The notes under the pieces were generated by a model. It saw only the letters and a program-made list of their open reading frames with translations, had not been told where the DNA came from and ran no database searches. The position numbers and the translations under genes are program-made. From assembly GCA_900319245.1 (NCBI GenBank), contig ONNQ01000010.1, forward strand, positions 1 to 64,000: a stretch of DNA of 64,000 bases, read 5' to 3'. This DNA is from an uncultured Lachnospiraceae bacterium. Lineage in GTDB: Bacteria > Bacillota > Clostridia > Lachnospirales > Lachnospiraceae. Positions 15,764 through 24,926 of the stretch are shown here, one piece after another (within the stretch, counting starts at the first letter, position 1; each line of letters starts with the position of its first letter).

Positions 15764-16807
15764 TCAATCATACAAATGGCACACCACAAAATGTCCGGGC
15801 TCGATCTCTTTCTGCTGGGGCTCCACGGTCTTGCATTTTTCTGTGCAGTATTTGCAGCGTGTGTGGAACTTGCAACCGGTGGGCGGATTGGCCGGGGAAG
15901 GAATGGAGCCTTCCAGGACAATCCTCTTCATGCCCGCATTGGGATCCGGGATCGGGATCGCGGAGAAGAGTGCCTTTGTGTAGGGGTGGAGCGGGTTCTT
16001 GAAAATGTCTTTCTTGGGGCCATACTCCACCAGGTTGCCGAGGTACATGACGCCTACGGAATCGGAAATGTGCTCAACAACGGACAGGTCGTGAGAAATG
16101 AAGAGATAACTCAGATTTCTCTGCTCCTGCAGTTTCTTGAGCAGGTTGATGATCTGCGCCTGGATGGAAACGTCCAGGGCGGATACAGGCTCGTCGCAGA
16201 CGACGAATTCCGGGTTCAGGGCAAGTGCACGCGCGATACAGATTCTCTGCCTCTGACCGCCGGAGAACTCGTGCGGGTAACGGGACTTGTGGAAAGGCTG
16301 CAGGCCGCAGTCATCCATGACTTTGTCCACGTAATCGTTGTATTCCGCGCGGGATACCAGGCCGTGCTCGCGGACCGCTTCTCCGATGATCTCGCCGACG
16401 GGAAGTCGAGGTGAGAGGGATGAGAAAGGATCCTGGAAGATGATCTGCATCTTGGTGCGCAGAGAGCGCAGCTCGCTGTGGGACAGATCGTACACTTCCT
16501 GCCCGTTAAAGAGAACCTGGCCGGCGGTCTTCTCTCCCGCAAGACGCAGGATTGTGCGGCCGGTCGTTGTTTTGCCGCATCCGGATTCTCCAACGAGGCC
16601 CATCGTGGTGCCGCGCTTAAGGTTAAATGTGACGCCGTCGACTGCCTTGACGTTTCCGACAACGCGGTTCATCATGCCGCCCTTGATGGGGAAATACTTC
16701 TTGAGGCCGTTGACCATCAAAATATACTGCGGGTCGTAGGTCACAGGGGTGATCGGGGTCCCGTTCGCCGCATTGCTTCCGTTCGCGATATTGCTTCCGT
16801 TCGCCAT
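15764..16807 (-). CDS. oppF: Oligopeptide/dipeptide ABC transporter ATPase, OppF-type
   Basis: One of the two ATPases that power peptide import. At 347 residues it has Walker A GESGCGKTT, signature FSGGQRQR, Walker B FVVCDEPVSALD, and the C-terminal OppD/F extension with PPTGCKFHTRCKYCTEKC, a Cys cluster that in related transporters can hold iron-sulfur or zinc. The first 20 residues contain an unusual NGSNIANGSNAANG repeat. Its start overlaps the OppD stop by one base. The order binding protein, permease, permease, ATPase, ATPase is canonical for this transporter class. Confidence 0.93.
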   Translation of the reverse strand: MANGSNIANGSNAANGTPITPVTYDPQYILMVNGLKKYFPIKGGMMNRVVGNVKAVDGVTFNLKRGTTMGLVGESGCGKTTTGRTILRLAGEKTAGQVLFNGQEVYDLSHSELRSLRTKMQIIFQDPFSSLSPRLPVGEIIGEAVREHGLVSRAEYNDYVDKVMDDCGLQPFHKSRYPHEFSGGQRQRICIARALALNPEFVVCDEPVSALDVSIQAQIINLLKKLQEQRNLSYLFISHDLSVVEHISDSVGVMYLGNLVEYGPKKDIFKNPLHPYTKALFSAIPIPDPNAGMKRIVLEGSIPSPANPPTGCKFHTRCKYCTEKCKTVEPQQKEIEPGHFVVCHLYD

Positions 16808-18033
16808 CAGTTCTCCCCTCCTTTCGCGCCGCTTGCAGCGGTCTGCTGCATCTGCTTGAGCAGCGGATTTTCCGCTGTCTGACTGACCAGATCCTTGTAC
16901 GCTTCATAGAAGCGATAGCAGCTGACCTTGTGGGTATCCGAGATGGAGATCTCACAAGGATACTCGCCGTCGCAGCAGGGAAGCCGCATCTCGCAACGAT
17001 CGCGGAAATAGCAATAATTCGGCATGTTGATGGGGTTTGGCACCTTGCCGGGGATTGAATACAGCTCGTCCACTTCTCTGCCGACGACGGGTTTAGACGC
17101 CATCAGACCGATCGTGTAAGGGTGCGCGGGATGATAGAAAATATCCTCTGCCGTGCCCTTCTCGACAACACGGCCTGCATACATGACGACGACATAGTCC
17201 GCCATCTCTGCGATGACGCCCAGGTCATGGGTGATCAGCATGATGGAGGAATTGATCTTGTCCTTGAGGCCGCGCAGAAGGTCCAGGATCTGCGCCTGAA
17301 TGGTAACGTCCAGTGCCGTTGTAGGCTCGTCCGCGATGATGATCTTGGGGTTGCAGGCAAGCGCCATTGCGATCATGACACGCTGACGCATACCGCCCGA
17401 GAGTTCGTGCGGGAACATGGAGTAGACACCCTCGCTGTTCGCGATGCCGACCATATTCAGCGCCTCGATCGTGCGCGCCTTGATCTCCTCTTTGGTCTTT
17501 CCTTCGCCGTCGTGCAGCTCAATGACTTCATCTACCTGGTCGCCAATTCGAAAGACCGGGTTCAGGGAAGTCATGGGCTCCTGGAAGATCATGGAAATCG
17601 CGTTTCCTCTGAGCTTCTGCATGCGCTCCTGTGTGATCTTGGAGATATCGTAGGCCTTGTCGCCCAGATTCAGACGAATGTGGCCCGATACGATCTGTCC
17701 CTGGGGCCTCTGCAGAAGCTGCATCAGAGACAGGGAGGTGACCGACTTGCCGCAGCCGGATTCACCTACGACACCCACTGTTTTGCCGATCGGGACGTCA
17801 AAGCTGACGCCGTCGACACTCTTGACCGTGCCCGCATCTGTGAAGAAATAAGAATGCAGGTCGTCGAATTCCACCGCGTTGGCGGGGTCGCGCATCGTGG
17901 TCAGGTACTCGGACTCCGGCACGTTCTTGCGCTTCCACTTCTTCTCCATCTCCCCGGTGATCTTACGGTTTGCCTTGGAGATGGCACGTATTTCTTTCGC
18001 TGAGAGGTAACCCTCTTCGTGTTTCTTGGCCAT
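16807..18033 (-). CDS. oppD: Oligopeptide/dipeptide ABC transporter ATPase, OppD-type
   Basis: Second ATPase of the peptide importer, 408 residues, longer than usual because of an N-terminal basic extension of about 50 residues (LSAKEIRAISKANRKI) and a C-terminal extension. It has Walker A GESGCGKS, signature LSGGMRQR, Walker B IIIADEPTTALD and the C-terminal YCYFRDRCEMRLPCC cysteine cluster. It lies 11 bp after the OppC-like permease. The substrate is assumed to be peptides; nickel or sugars cannot be ruled out by sequence. Confidence 0.93.
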   Translation of the reverse strand: MAKKHEEGYLSAKEIRAISKANRKITGEMEKKWKRKNVPESEYLTTMRDPANAVEFDDLHSYFFTDAGTVKSVDGVSFDVPIGKTVGVVGESGCGKSVTSLSLMQLLQRPQGQIVSGHIRLNLGDKAYDISKITQERMQKLRGNAISMIFQEPMTSLNPVFRIGDQVDEVIELHDGEGKTKEEIKARTIEALNMVGIANSEGVYSMFPHELSGGMRQRVMIAMALACNPKIIIADEPTTALDVTIQAQILDLLRGLKDKINSSIMLITHDLGVIAEMADYVVVMYAGRVVEKGTAEDIFYHPAHPYTIGLMASKPVVGREVDELYSIPGKVPNPINMPNYCYFRDRCEMRLPCCDGEYPCEISISDTHKVSCYRFYEAYKDLVSQTAENPLLKQMQQTAASGAKGGEN

Positions 18034-18044
18034 ATGCCCCTCCT

Positions 18045-19610
18045 TTACCGTTTCATCTTGGGATCAAATGCATCTCGCAGACCATCGCCGACAAGGTTGA
18101 AGGCGAGTACAGTTGCCAAAAGACAGACGCCTGCAGGAATCCAGATGAACCAGTAATTTGTGAGGACGTAGGTGTCGTTGACATCGTTGATGATGTTACC
18201 CCAGGACGCAAACGGAAACTTGACGCCCAGACCCAGGAACGACAGGGTCGCCTCTGTGATGATCGTGGAACCGAGGCTCATGGTCATTGTGACGATCAGC
18301 TGCGGGATGACGTTGGGAATCAGGTGCCGGAAAATCCTGCGGGACGCACGGATGCCGGTCGCCTCTGCTGCTGTCATAAATTCCTGTTCGCGAAGGGACA
18401 GAATCTGTCCGCGAACCAGTCTTGCGATGCCGGGCCAGCCGAGGAAGCCCAGGATCAGCATCAGATAGAACATACGGATCTGCGGATCCATGCGCATTGC
18501 ATCCATGGCCGCACCGAGGATGATGATGATCGGCATGGAAGGAATGCAGTAGAAAATATCAACGATACGCATGATCAGGTTGTCCACCCAGCCTCCGCAA
18601 TAGCCGGAAAGGCCGCCGAGCACAACGCCGATAATGGTCTCGATAAACACGACGATGAAACCGATGTACAGGGAGACACGTCCGCCGTACATTAGGCGGG
18701 TGAGCATGTCCATACCGTTGCGGTCTGTGCCCAGAAGGTGTTCCTTGGTGGGCTCGTGATAGGTGTCAAAAACCCGAGTCTCCACAGTCTGCAGGACTGA
18801 GTAGCTCAGTGTTTTGGCATCATAGGAAATCTTATAATCCGCGGTTGTGCCGTCCTCATCCGTAAAGATGAAGTCGTCGCTGCCGGCCTCGATGGCTTCG
18901 AGGAGCTGCGCCTTGAAGCTTCTTGTGAGGAAAACGTCCGACATGATGGGCTGTACGACATAGCGTCCCGCGTAGGCCACTTCGGTCGTTCCGTCGAGGA
19001 TTTCTCCGTCTGCAGAAACTGTGTAGGTCTTTCCCTCATAGTCCAGCGATTTCTCGCCATTGGTGACTGCCTTCAGGATCGCATAGTGAAGATCAAAGGG
19101 AATCTTGTCATCTGCGTTCGGAGGCGTCACGACGTCGAAGGCTGCCGTCGCGATCAGCGTGCTTCCATCTTCGGAATAGATTGCGTAGAAGTCTGTTCCT
19201 TCTTTGGCAATGGTGTAGACCGTCTTGCTGGCTTCAAAGCTTTCCGCGTTCTTCTTGGCCGCCATGACGAACTTAGCCTGGGCTACGGAAGGGAACTTCT
19301 CCCCTTCTGCCGTCGTATAGCGATATTCCGTGTTCTCTTTGACAGCTGCGTACTGCTTTTTCTGCTCGTTGTTGCGATAGAACAGCTGGTCCTCCTTGTA
19401 GGGCGTGATCGCGCCGCCGATAAAGGAGAATACGAACATGAAAGCCAGGATCACAAGGCCTGTGACGGCCACCCGGTTTCTCAGAAATCTCCGTGCGACA
19501 AGTGCGCCGGGGGACAAAGTCCTGACACGGCGGTCATCGTTCAGAGAATACTGCTGGCTGTTCTCATTCTCAGAAGGCGCGTTATTCATCATATTCTTAT
19601 CTTCGCTCAT
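18045..19610 (-). CDS. oppC: Peptide ABC transporter permease, OppC-type, with large extracellular insert
   Basis: A 521-residue permease. The C-terminal 230 residues are a standard binding-protein-dependent permease domain with the EAA-type loop ATGIRASRRIFRHLIPNVIPQ and the entry motif HLLGTDRNGMDMLTRLMYG. Between the first membrane helix (about 47-70) and that domain lies an insert of nearly 200 residues (about 75-285) rich in Thr, Asp and Tyr with beta-strand character, which should lie outside the membrane. Ordinary OppC proteins are about 300 residues. The insert may help dock the binding protein; that is inference. Confidence 0.9.
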   Translation of the reverse strand: MSEDKNMMNNAPSENENSQQYSLNDDRRVRTLSPGALVARRFLRNRVAVTGLVILAFMFVFSFIGGAITPYKEDQLFYRNNEQKKQYAAVKENTEYRYTTAEGEKFPSVAQAKFVMAAKKNAESFEASKTVYTIAKEGTDFYAIYSEDGSTLIATAAFDVVTPPNADDKIPFDLHYAILKAVTNGEKSLDYEGKTYTVSADGEILDGTTEVAYAGRYVVQPIMSDVFLTRSFKAQLLEAIEAGSDDFIFTDEDGTTADYKISYDAKTLSYSVLQTVETRVFDTYHEPTKEHLLGTDRNGMDMLTRLMYGGRVSLYIGFIVVFIETIIGVVLGGLSGYCGGWVDNLIMRIVDIFYCIPSMPIIIILGAAMDAMRMDPQIRMFYLMLILGFLGWPGIARLVRGQILSLREQEFMTAAEATGIRASRRIFRHLIPNVIPQLIVTMTMSLGSTIITEATLSFLGLGVKFPFASWGNIINDVNDTYVLTNYWFIWIPAGVCLLATVLAFNLVGDGLRDAFDPKMKR

Positions 19611-19624
19611 GAATTGCCTCCTTC

Positions 19625-20611
19625 CTATGCGATACGTACGCGGGGATCCACGACCGCATACAGAATATCGGAAATCAGGTTTCCGATCAGTGTGAGCACA
19701 GCCATAAATACCAGATAGAACATGGAGAAGGGAATGTCACCCGCCACCATGGACTGGTAGGATACATAGCCGATGCCGGGGATGGAATACAGCGTCTCCG
19801 TGATCAGCGCGCCGGCAAACAGTCCCGGAAGGGAACCGCCCAGCATGGTGACCAGGGGGATCAGGGTATTGCGGAAGGCATGGTGATAGATGACCTTGCT
19901 CTCCGACAGTCCTTTGGCACGTGCGGTACGAATATAGTCCGCATTGAGGACTTCCAGCATGTTGGTTCTGGTATAACGCATCAAAGATCCGATGCTGATG
20001 ACGACCAGTGTGACGATCGGAAGCACCAGGTGATGCGCGCGGTCCGCGAACTTGGCCGCCGCGGACAGGTTCTCATAGTTTCTGCCGATCAGGCCGCCCA
20101 GGTCGAACCAGCCGAGCTTTACGCAGAACACGAGCTTGAGCAGGGACGCGAAGAAGAATGTCGGCAGTGAGAAACATGCCAGCGCAACGATCGTGATCGT
20201 GTAGTCTGTCTTCGTGTACTGCTTGGTCGCCGCGATGACGCCGAGCGGGATTGCGATGAGGATCTCAAGGATGAAGGCAATGCCGCCCATGATAAAGGAA
20301 ATCCATACAGAATCCTTGAATTTCTCTGTAACAGGAACCGTCCATCTCCAGCTGTCGCCGAAGTCGCCCCGAAGTGCTTTGCCGGCCCAGGCAAGAAATC
20401 CGGGAATGATTCCCTTATCCATTCCGTAAGTGGCGCTGAGCTGTTCCATCCACTCCTCGAAGCTCTTAGAGCCGGGCTGCATGGACTTCTGCCTTGCGAC
20501 CTGCTCCAAATAGGAGGTCGGGAGGCTGCGCATCAGCACATAAATGATAAATGCGACAAAGATCAGAATAAATACGGAGATGATCAGTCGCTTTGCAATG
20601 TATTTTTTCAC
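19625..20611 (-). CDS. oppB: Peptide ABC transporter permease, OppB-type
   Basis: A 328-residue membrane permease with six predicted helices, a typical first helix (LIISVFILIFVAFIIYVLMR) and the EAA loop RAKGLSESKVIYHHAFRNTLIP, which contacts the ATPases. The length is normal. It follows the binding-protein gene by about 125 bp, and that gap contains a strong stem-loop that may reduce read-through so that permease is made in smaller amounts than the binding protein. Confidence 0.94.
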   Translation of the reverse strand: MKKYIAKRLIISVFILIFVAFIIYVLMRSLPTSYLEQVARQKSMQPGSKSFEEWMEQLSATYGMDKGIIPGFLAWAGKALRGDFGDSWRWTVPVTEKFKDSVWISFIMGGIAFILEILIAIPLGVIAATKQYTKTDYTITIVALACFSLPTFFFASLLKLVFCVKLGWFDLGGLIGRNYENLSAAAKFADRAHHLVLPIVTLVVISIGSLMRYTRTNMLEVLNADYIRTARAKGLSESKVIYHHAFRNTLIPLVTMLGGSLPGLFAGALITETLYSIPGIGYVSYQSMVAGDIPFSMFYLVFMAVLTLIGNLISDILYAVVDPRVRIA

Positions 20612-20644
20612 GTGTACACCTCTGGATAGTATCTACATATTAGA

Positions 20645-20685
20645 AGGGAGCTGCCTATTGGATACAGACCATAAGGCAGCTCCCT
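20645..20685 (-). promoter_or_regulatory. Intra-operon stem-loop between binding protein and OppB genes
   Basis: A perfect 12-bp stem (AGGGAGCTGCCT, 20645-20656 with 20674-20685) with a 17-nt loop. No clean T-run follows on the minus strand, so it is more likely an mRNA-stabilising or partially terminating hairpin than a full terminator. Such hairpins are common after binding-protein genes. Confidence 0.65.
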
Positions 20686-20736
20686 ATTCATCTGCGGATC
20701 ATAGAGTTGAAATTGCTCCCCCGCAGGGGTACAGCA

Positions 20737-23048
20737 TTATTTCAGCTCGATGTTCTGAATCTCTTGCATCCATCCATAGAAGGTGGTGATATCAGGTGTT
20801 ACAGTATCCATGTTCACGCGCTCAGTACTGAAGATGATCGCGTTCTGTCTCTGATAAACGGGGATCTCGCAAGCCCAGTCAATGATGGTATCCAGGCATG
20901 CCTTATACATTGCTTTTCTGTATTCCTGATCGGTGGACTCTCTGGCCTCAAGGATCATGGAATCGAGTTCTTCGTCCTCGATCTGGTACATATAGTTGGA
21001 GCCGCCGGGCTGTGCGCCGCCGTTGGCAACATCGCTGTAATAAATCTGGTACATATCAGGATCTACGGTTGCACCCCATGCTGCGCACCACATCTCGACC
21101 TGTCCTGCCTCCAGACCAGTCCAGAGATCGCTGGAGTTGGTGAGGTCAGTGACGATCAGGTTGATGCCGAGCTCTGCCAGTGCATCCTTCGCCAGTGTCA
21201 GGATCATGAAGGAAGGATGGTCGCCGCTGCCGTCTGCAGGAATCTGGACCTCATATTCCATCTTCGCGCCTTCGGGTGCTGCTGTAACCTTGCCGTCTGC
21301 AACTGTGTAGCCTGCTGCCTCGAAGAATCCGAGCGCTGCTGCCTTGGCTGCTGCGTACTTGGCATCTGCATCCATATCGGAGGTGTAGATCGGGTTGCCT
21401 TCTACATCCTCGGAGAACGCGATCTCATAGCCGTCGTCCGTAGGCTGCGGTGCTGCCCAGGAAGTATTGGAAATAGGATAGTTGATGACGGATGCAACTT
21501 CGCCATAGTAGGAATCAATTGCTACATCTCTGTATACAGAGAAGATGGTCGCGAATGCGCGGCGCAGGTTCTTGGATTCCTCGGAAGCGGGGTCGTCGCC
21601 GACCATTACGTTGTGAGAGTTGATTCCGATGTAACCATAGCCGAGGTTGTCAACGGTATCGGTTGTGATCTTGTCGCCGGTGAGCTCGCCGCCGTTCTCT
21701 GCGGAGATGGCTGCTGCCGCGTCAACGTGGAAGGAAGGATCTGTGATATCGATGGTTCCGGTCACAACGCCGTTGAGCTTATCCTGATCCTGTACTTCAC
21801 GGAAGTTGACATATTTGGTCTTGGGTGCGCCAAGATAATAGCTGTCATTGGCCTCGAAGTTGACAACGCCGTTCTCGAACTTGACGAACTTGTAGGGGCC
21901 TGCGCCCATGGGCTCTGTGGTCTTTGCACGAACCATGCTCAGGTCGCCCTTAGGGAATCCGAACTGGTTGTTGTCGTAATCGTACTGTGCCTTGTCGCCA
22001 TAGTAGTGAAGAGGCGCAATAGCAGTTGCCAGCTGATAGATGAGCGTCGCGTCAACCTTGGTTGCTACGACACGCATGGTGTAATCGCCGGTCTTCTGGA
22101 TACCGGTGATGTTGGGAGCGGACTCGCCTGTCTCCACACCGATTGTGTACTCGGAATAGCTGGGCATCAGATCTTCGATCGTGGAACCGGCTGTTTCTGT
22201 GCCGACCATTTCCAGAACGTCGCCTGCATAGCCGTCTGCGACCATCTTGTCGAAGGCTTCCGGTGCTGTGATGGCATCGTCAAATTCAAAGCCCCAGTTT
22301 TTAAGACATGCTGCTACAGAATCGCCTTCCGCGTTCAGGCCAGCTGCAATGCAGTAGTCACAGATTTCCTTGATGAAGGTCTCTTTACCGGCATTGAGCT
22401 CGGACCAGAACTTGTCCTGCTGCTCCTGGGTCCAGAAAGTGAAATCAGTATTGTCCTCGCCCGCTGCATAGATGAGGTTGAAGAGTGTGTCCATACCGGA
22501 ACGATACTCCTGCATACCCTCGATGGGCTGGGAGAAAAGTGTGGCGGATCCGTCATAAGTGGGATCGCATACCACGTACATAGAGAAGATGACATCGTCG
22601 ATCGTGACGGGCTCTCCATCGGAGAATACCAGATCATCTCTGAGGGTGAAATCATAGAATACGGTTCCGTCCTGGTTCTCTGTCACTTCCAGATCCGCCG
22701 GTCCGTAATAGGTATAATCCGTTCCATTGTAAGGAATGGTCTCACCTTCAATACCCTTATAGATGATCGCGCCCATACGTCGCTGGTCAGCAGCGGAAGC
22801 TGTGTCAGTGCCTGTACGTCCTGATCATAGGCCGTCTCCGAAAAGAACGGTGAGAACTTGCTGTTAAAAGGGGAGTAACCTACTACCAGAGGGGTCTCTC
22901 CGCTTTCAGCCTCTGCTGCTGTCTCCGCCGCTGCTGTGTCCCCGGCGCCTGCACTTGTCGATGCCCCTGTGCTGCCGCCGCAAGCCATAAGGCTCAGGGC
23001 CATGACAGACGCAAGAATCAGGGAAAGCATTCGTCTTCTCTTAATCAT
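20737..23048 (-). pseudogene. oppA: Peptide-binding lipoprotein (SBP family 5), frameshifted
   Basis: The first reading frame (from 23048) encodes a lipoprotein signal peptide with lipobox LMAC, an Ala/Ser/Glu spacer and the SBP start VVGYSPFNSKFSPFF...YDQDVQALTQL. It goes out of frame near 22775, after LLTSD. The rest of the protein continues intact for 679 residues in another frame (GAIIYKGIEGETIPYNGTDYTYYGP onward) to the C-terminus at 20737. One extra base in the GACGTATGG context would restore a single open frame of about 770 residues. With every other operon gene intact, this is either a very recent mutation or a sequencing error. Confidence 0.85.
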
Positions 23049-23135
23049 GTTCTTTCTCCTCCCTTATTCATAAAAATCATTGATTTCGGTGGTTTGGTCA
23101 AAACACACCGAAATTCAACTGGTATAGATATCAAA

Positions 23136-23164
23136 ATTATAAGATTTGCACATACCTGTGTCAA
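23136..23164 (-). promoter_or_regulatory. Consensus promoter of the peptide transporter operon
   Basis: On the minus strand TTGACA (23159-23164) and TATAAT (23136-23141) are exactly 17 bp apart, a perfect sigma-A consensus. The start codon of the binding-protein gene follows about 85 bp later. This implies strong expression unless repressed. Confidence 0.85.
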
Positions 23165-23193
23165 TAAAGCGGCGGGGCTATTATTAAATAAAA

Positions 23194-23760
23194 TCAAGTT
23201 TTCTCGACAGTTGAACTATTTTCACTCCATACACCCACAGGATTTCGTTTTTTAACAGCTAAAGCCACCGCGAAAAGCAGCGCCTGCGATAGGGCCAGAG
23301 CCAAAAGTCCTGCCGGCTTAAAGTCCAAGGTCCCGCGGATCAGGCAAGCCACTGCATCCACAGCCGTGATAACGGGCAGGATCTGTGCCGCCGTCAGGTA
23401 TCCGTCCAGCTTTTCCGCTGTCGCCTTGTACACATACTCGCGAAGAGACGTGCCGTTTTTGATAAGGCGGCCCAGGATCCACAGGATCCTGACCGTGCAC
23501 CCGATCCCCAGCGCATAGGGAAGCAGCATGAGAAGATGGCCTTCCATCCCGGTCCCCGGGATACAGCCGGCTGCAATCTGGCCGACAAGTACTGCTGCAA
23601 AGGCTGCCATCGCCCCGCGGATCTCCTTCCGAAACAAGTCAAGGGCCTTGCTGCTGTGCCATGTTGGGCCCCGATAGCTGTATTTGCCGCTGTCATCTGC
23701 CTTGAAATCTTTCACATACGCATGCCGGGAAGCCGGCCGTTTATTTCTGTGTTCTGCCAA
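23194..23760 (-). CDS. Membrane protein of unknown function
   Basis: A 188-residue protein. A basic, polar N-terminus (about 1-48) is followed by four hydrophobic stretches (about 49-66, 75-97, 122-140 and 148-168) with charged loops, one reading LIKNGTSLREYVYKATAEKLDGY. I do not recognise a family. It lies upstream of the peptide transporter promoter on the same strand and may be a single-gene unit. The 263 bp upstream (23761-24023) carry no gene. Confidence 0.55.
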   Translation of the reverse strand: MAEHRNKRPASRHAYVKDFKADDSGKYSYRGPTWHSSKALDLFRKEIRGAMAAFAAVLVGQIAAGCIPGTGMEGHLLMLLPYALGIGCTVRILWILGRLIKNGTSLREYVYKATAEKLDGYLTAAQILPVITAVDAVACLIRGTLDFKPAGLLALALSQALLFAVALAVKKRNPVGVWSENSSTVEKT

Positions 23761-24023
23761 TTCTGTACTCCTTCTTCATGGCGCCCGGACAAGCGCCGGT
23801 TCGTCAAATGCTTGCTTTCATTCATGTACGGTTCGTAATCGCTCGCGTCAATCTTCTGCCGATCTTCTGCCGATCTTCTATATGATACTATCCTTTGCGC
23901 TTTTACAAAAGCTTCCTTTGTTTGACATCGCATATGTATCCTTTATACTGAATTATGAAAAGGTTCAATCGGTCTTTCCCATGGGGCAGGCCGTCCTCCA
24001 TCTTGAAGGGAGAAAAAGATTAA

Positions 24024-24692
24024 ATGAAAAGAAGACATACATTCACTGCGCTCCTCATGCTTTTGACTGTGCTTGCGGTCTCCGCTCTCACCGGCTGCGG
24101 AAGCAAGGCACCTACCGCACAAGATGCACAGAATTATGCGAGGGCAGTGCTGGATTTGATGTGTACCGGCGACTATGATCACAGCGTAAAGCTTGCCGAT
24201 GTCGAAGAGGGTAAGGAGCTGGAGATGCGCGACCAGATGATTGATGACACCATCGCTTCCCTTGCCGGCGAAAACGGGCTGAGCGAGGAGGTCCAGGCGG
24301 AATTCAAGGAGGTCTTCGTAGAAGCCTTCTCCAAGTGCAAATATACGGTCGGATCTGCGGCTCCGGACGAACAGGGCGAATTCGACGTTTCCATCTCGAT
24401 CGAGCCGCTGAAGCTCTTCGCCGGCATGGAGGAAAAACTGGATGCACAGATTTCCAGTGCCTTCGAAGATGTGGATGACGCCTCCTCCTTATCGACCGAA
24501 GAATACAACAACAGGGTGTTCTCTCTTATGGCCAAGCTGATGAAGGAAAACCTGCAAACTCCTTCCTACGATGCACCAGTAGAGGTCGTCGTGCACTACG
24601 GAGTTCTGGATGAGGAATCCAAGTCCTATGGCATCAGCGAAGAGGATGGCGCAAGGCTCGGTCAGGTCCTGTTCTCCACTTCTTTGGACTGA
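24024..24692 (+). CDS. Putative lipoprotein of unknown function
   Basis: A 222-residue protein with a lipoprotein signal peptide: a KRR N-region, hydrophobic core and lipobox LTGC with Cys at residue 25. The mature part is acidic and largely helical (QNYARAVLDLMCTGDY, then VQAEFKEVFVEAFSKCKY), resembling DUF5105-like lipoproteins of Firmicutes, though I am not certain of that family. GGGAGA precedes the start. A terminator-like hairpin lies 125 bp downstream, before the potassium genes. Confidence 0.65.
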   Translation: MKRRHTFTALLMLLTVLAVSALTGCGSKAPTAQDAQNYARAVLDLMCTGDYDHSVKLADVEEGKELEMRDQMIDDTIASLAGENGLSEEVQAEFKEVFVEAFSKCKYTVGSAAPDEQGEFDVSISIEPLKLFAGMEEKLDAQISSAFEDVDDASSLSTEEYNNRVFSLMAKLMKENLQTPSYDAPVEVVVHYGVLDEESKSYGISEEDGARLGQVLFSTSLD

Positions 24693-24815
24693 TTGCAGCG
24701 AACCAACGGGTTTAGCGGCCCAGCGCTGCCGATCCAACGATATGCGCGGCATCTTTATACTATCTTAATGCGATTCCCTATCGCTTTATCCCCGATTTAA
24801 TACCGTCTTATGTAA

Positions 24816-24849
24816 ACTGGTCGCATACAATGTATGCGGCCGGTTTTTT
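24816..24849 (+). terminator. Terminator or leader attenuator before ktrB
   Basis: The stem ACTGGTCGCATA/TATGCGGCCGGT (24816-24827 with 24833-24844, two wobble pairs) is followed by six T residues. It is far from the lipoprotein stop and only about 80 bp before the KtrB start, so it could end the lipoprotein transcript or act as an attenuator in a ktrB leader. I could not match the upstream sequence to the c-di-AMP (ydaO) riboswitch. Confidence 0.7.
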
Positions 24850-24926
24850 ATTCGATCTGTGAATTACCTACCACCTGCAGAGGCGGGAGGCTTCTGCGGA
24901 AGCATGACAACATGACAGGGAGAATC

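Noticed and set aside
20707-22824. Plus-strand open frame of 705 codons opposite the binding-protein gene
   Set aside because: It is Cys/Ile/Val-rich antisense. The opposite strand encodes a clear SBP family 5 protein.
24693-24911. c-di-AMP (ydaO) riboswitch upstream of ktrB
   Set aside because: Ktr genes in Firmicutes are often under this riboswitch, but I could not find its conserved core in the leader; only a terminator-like hairpin is visible.
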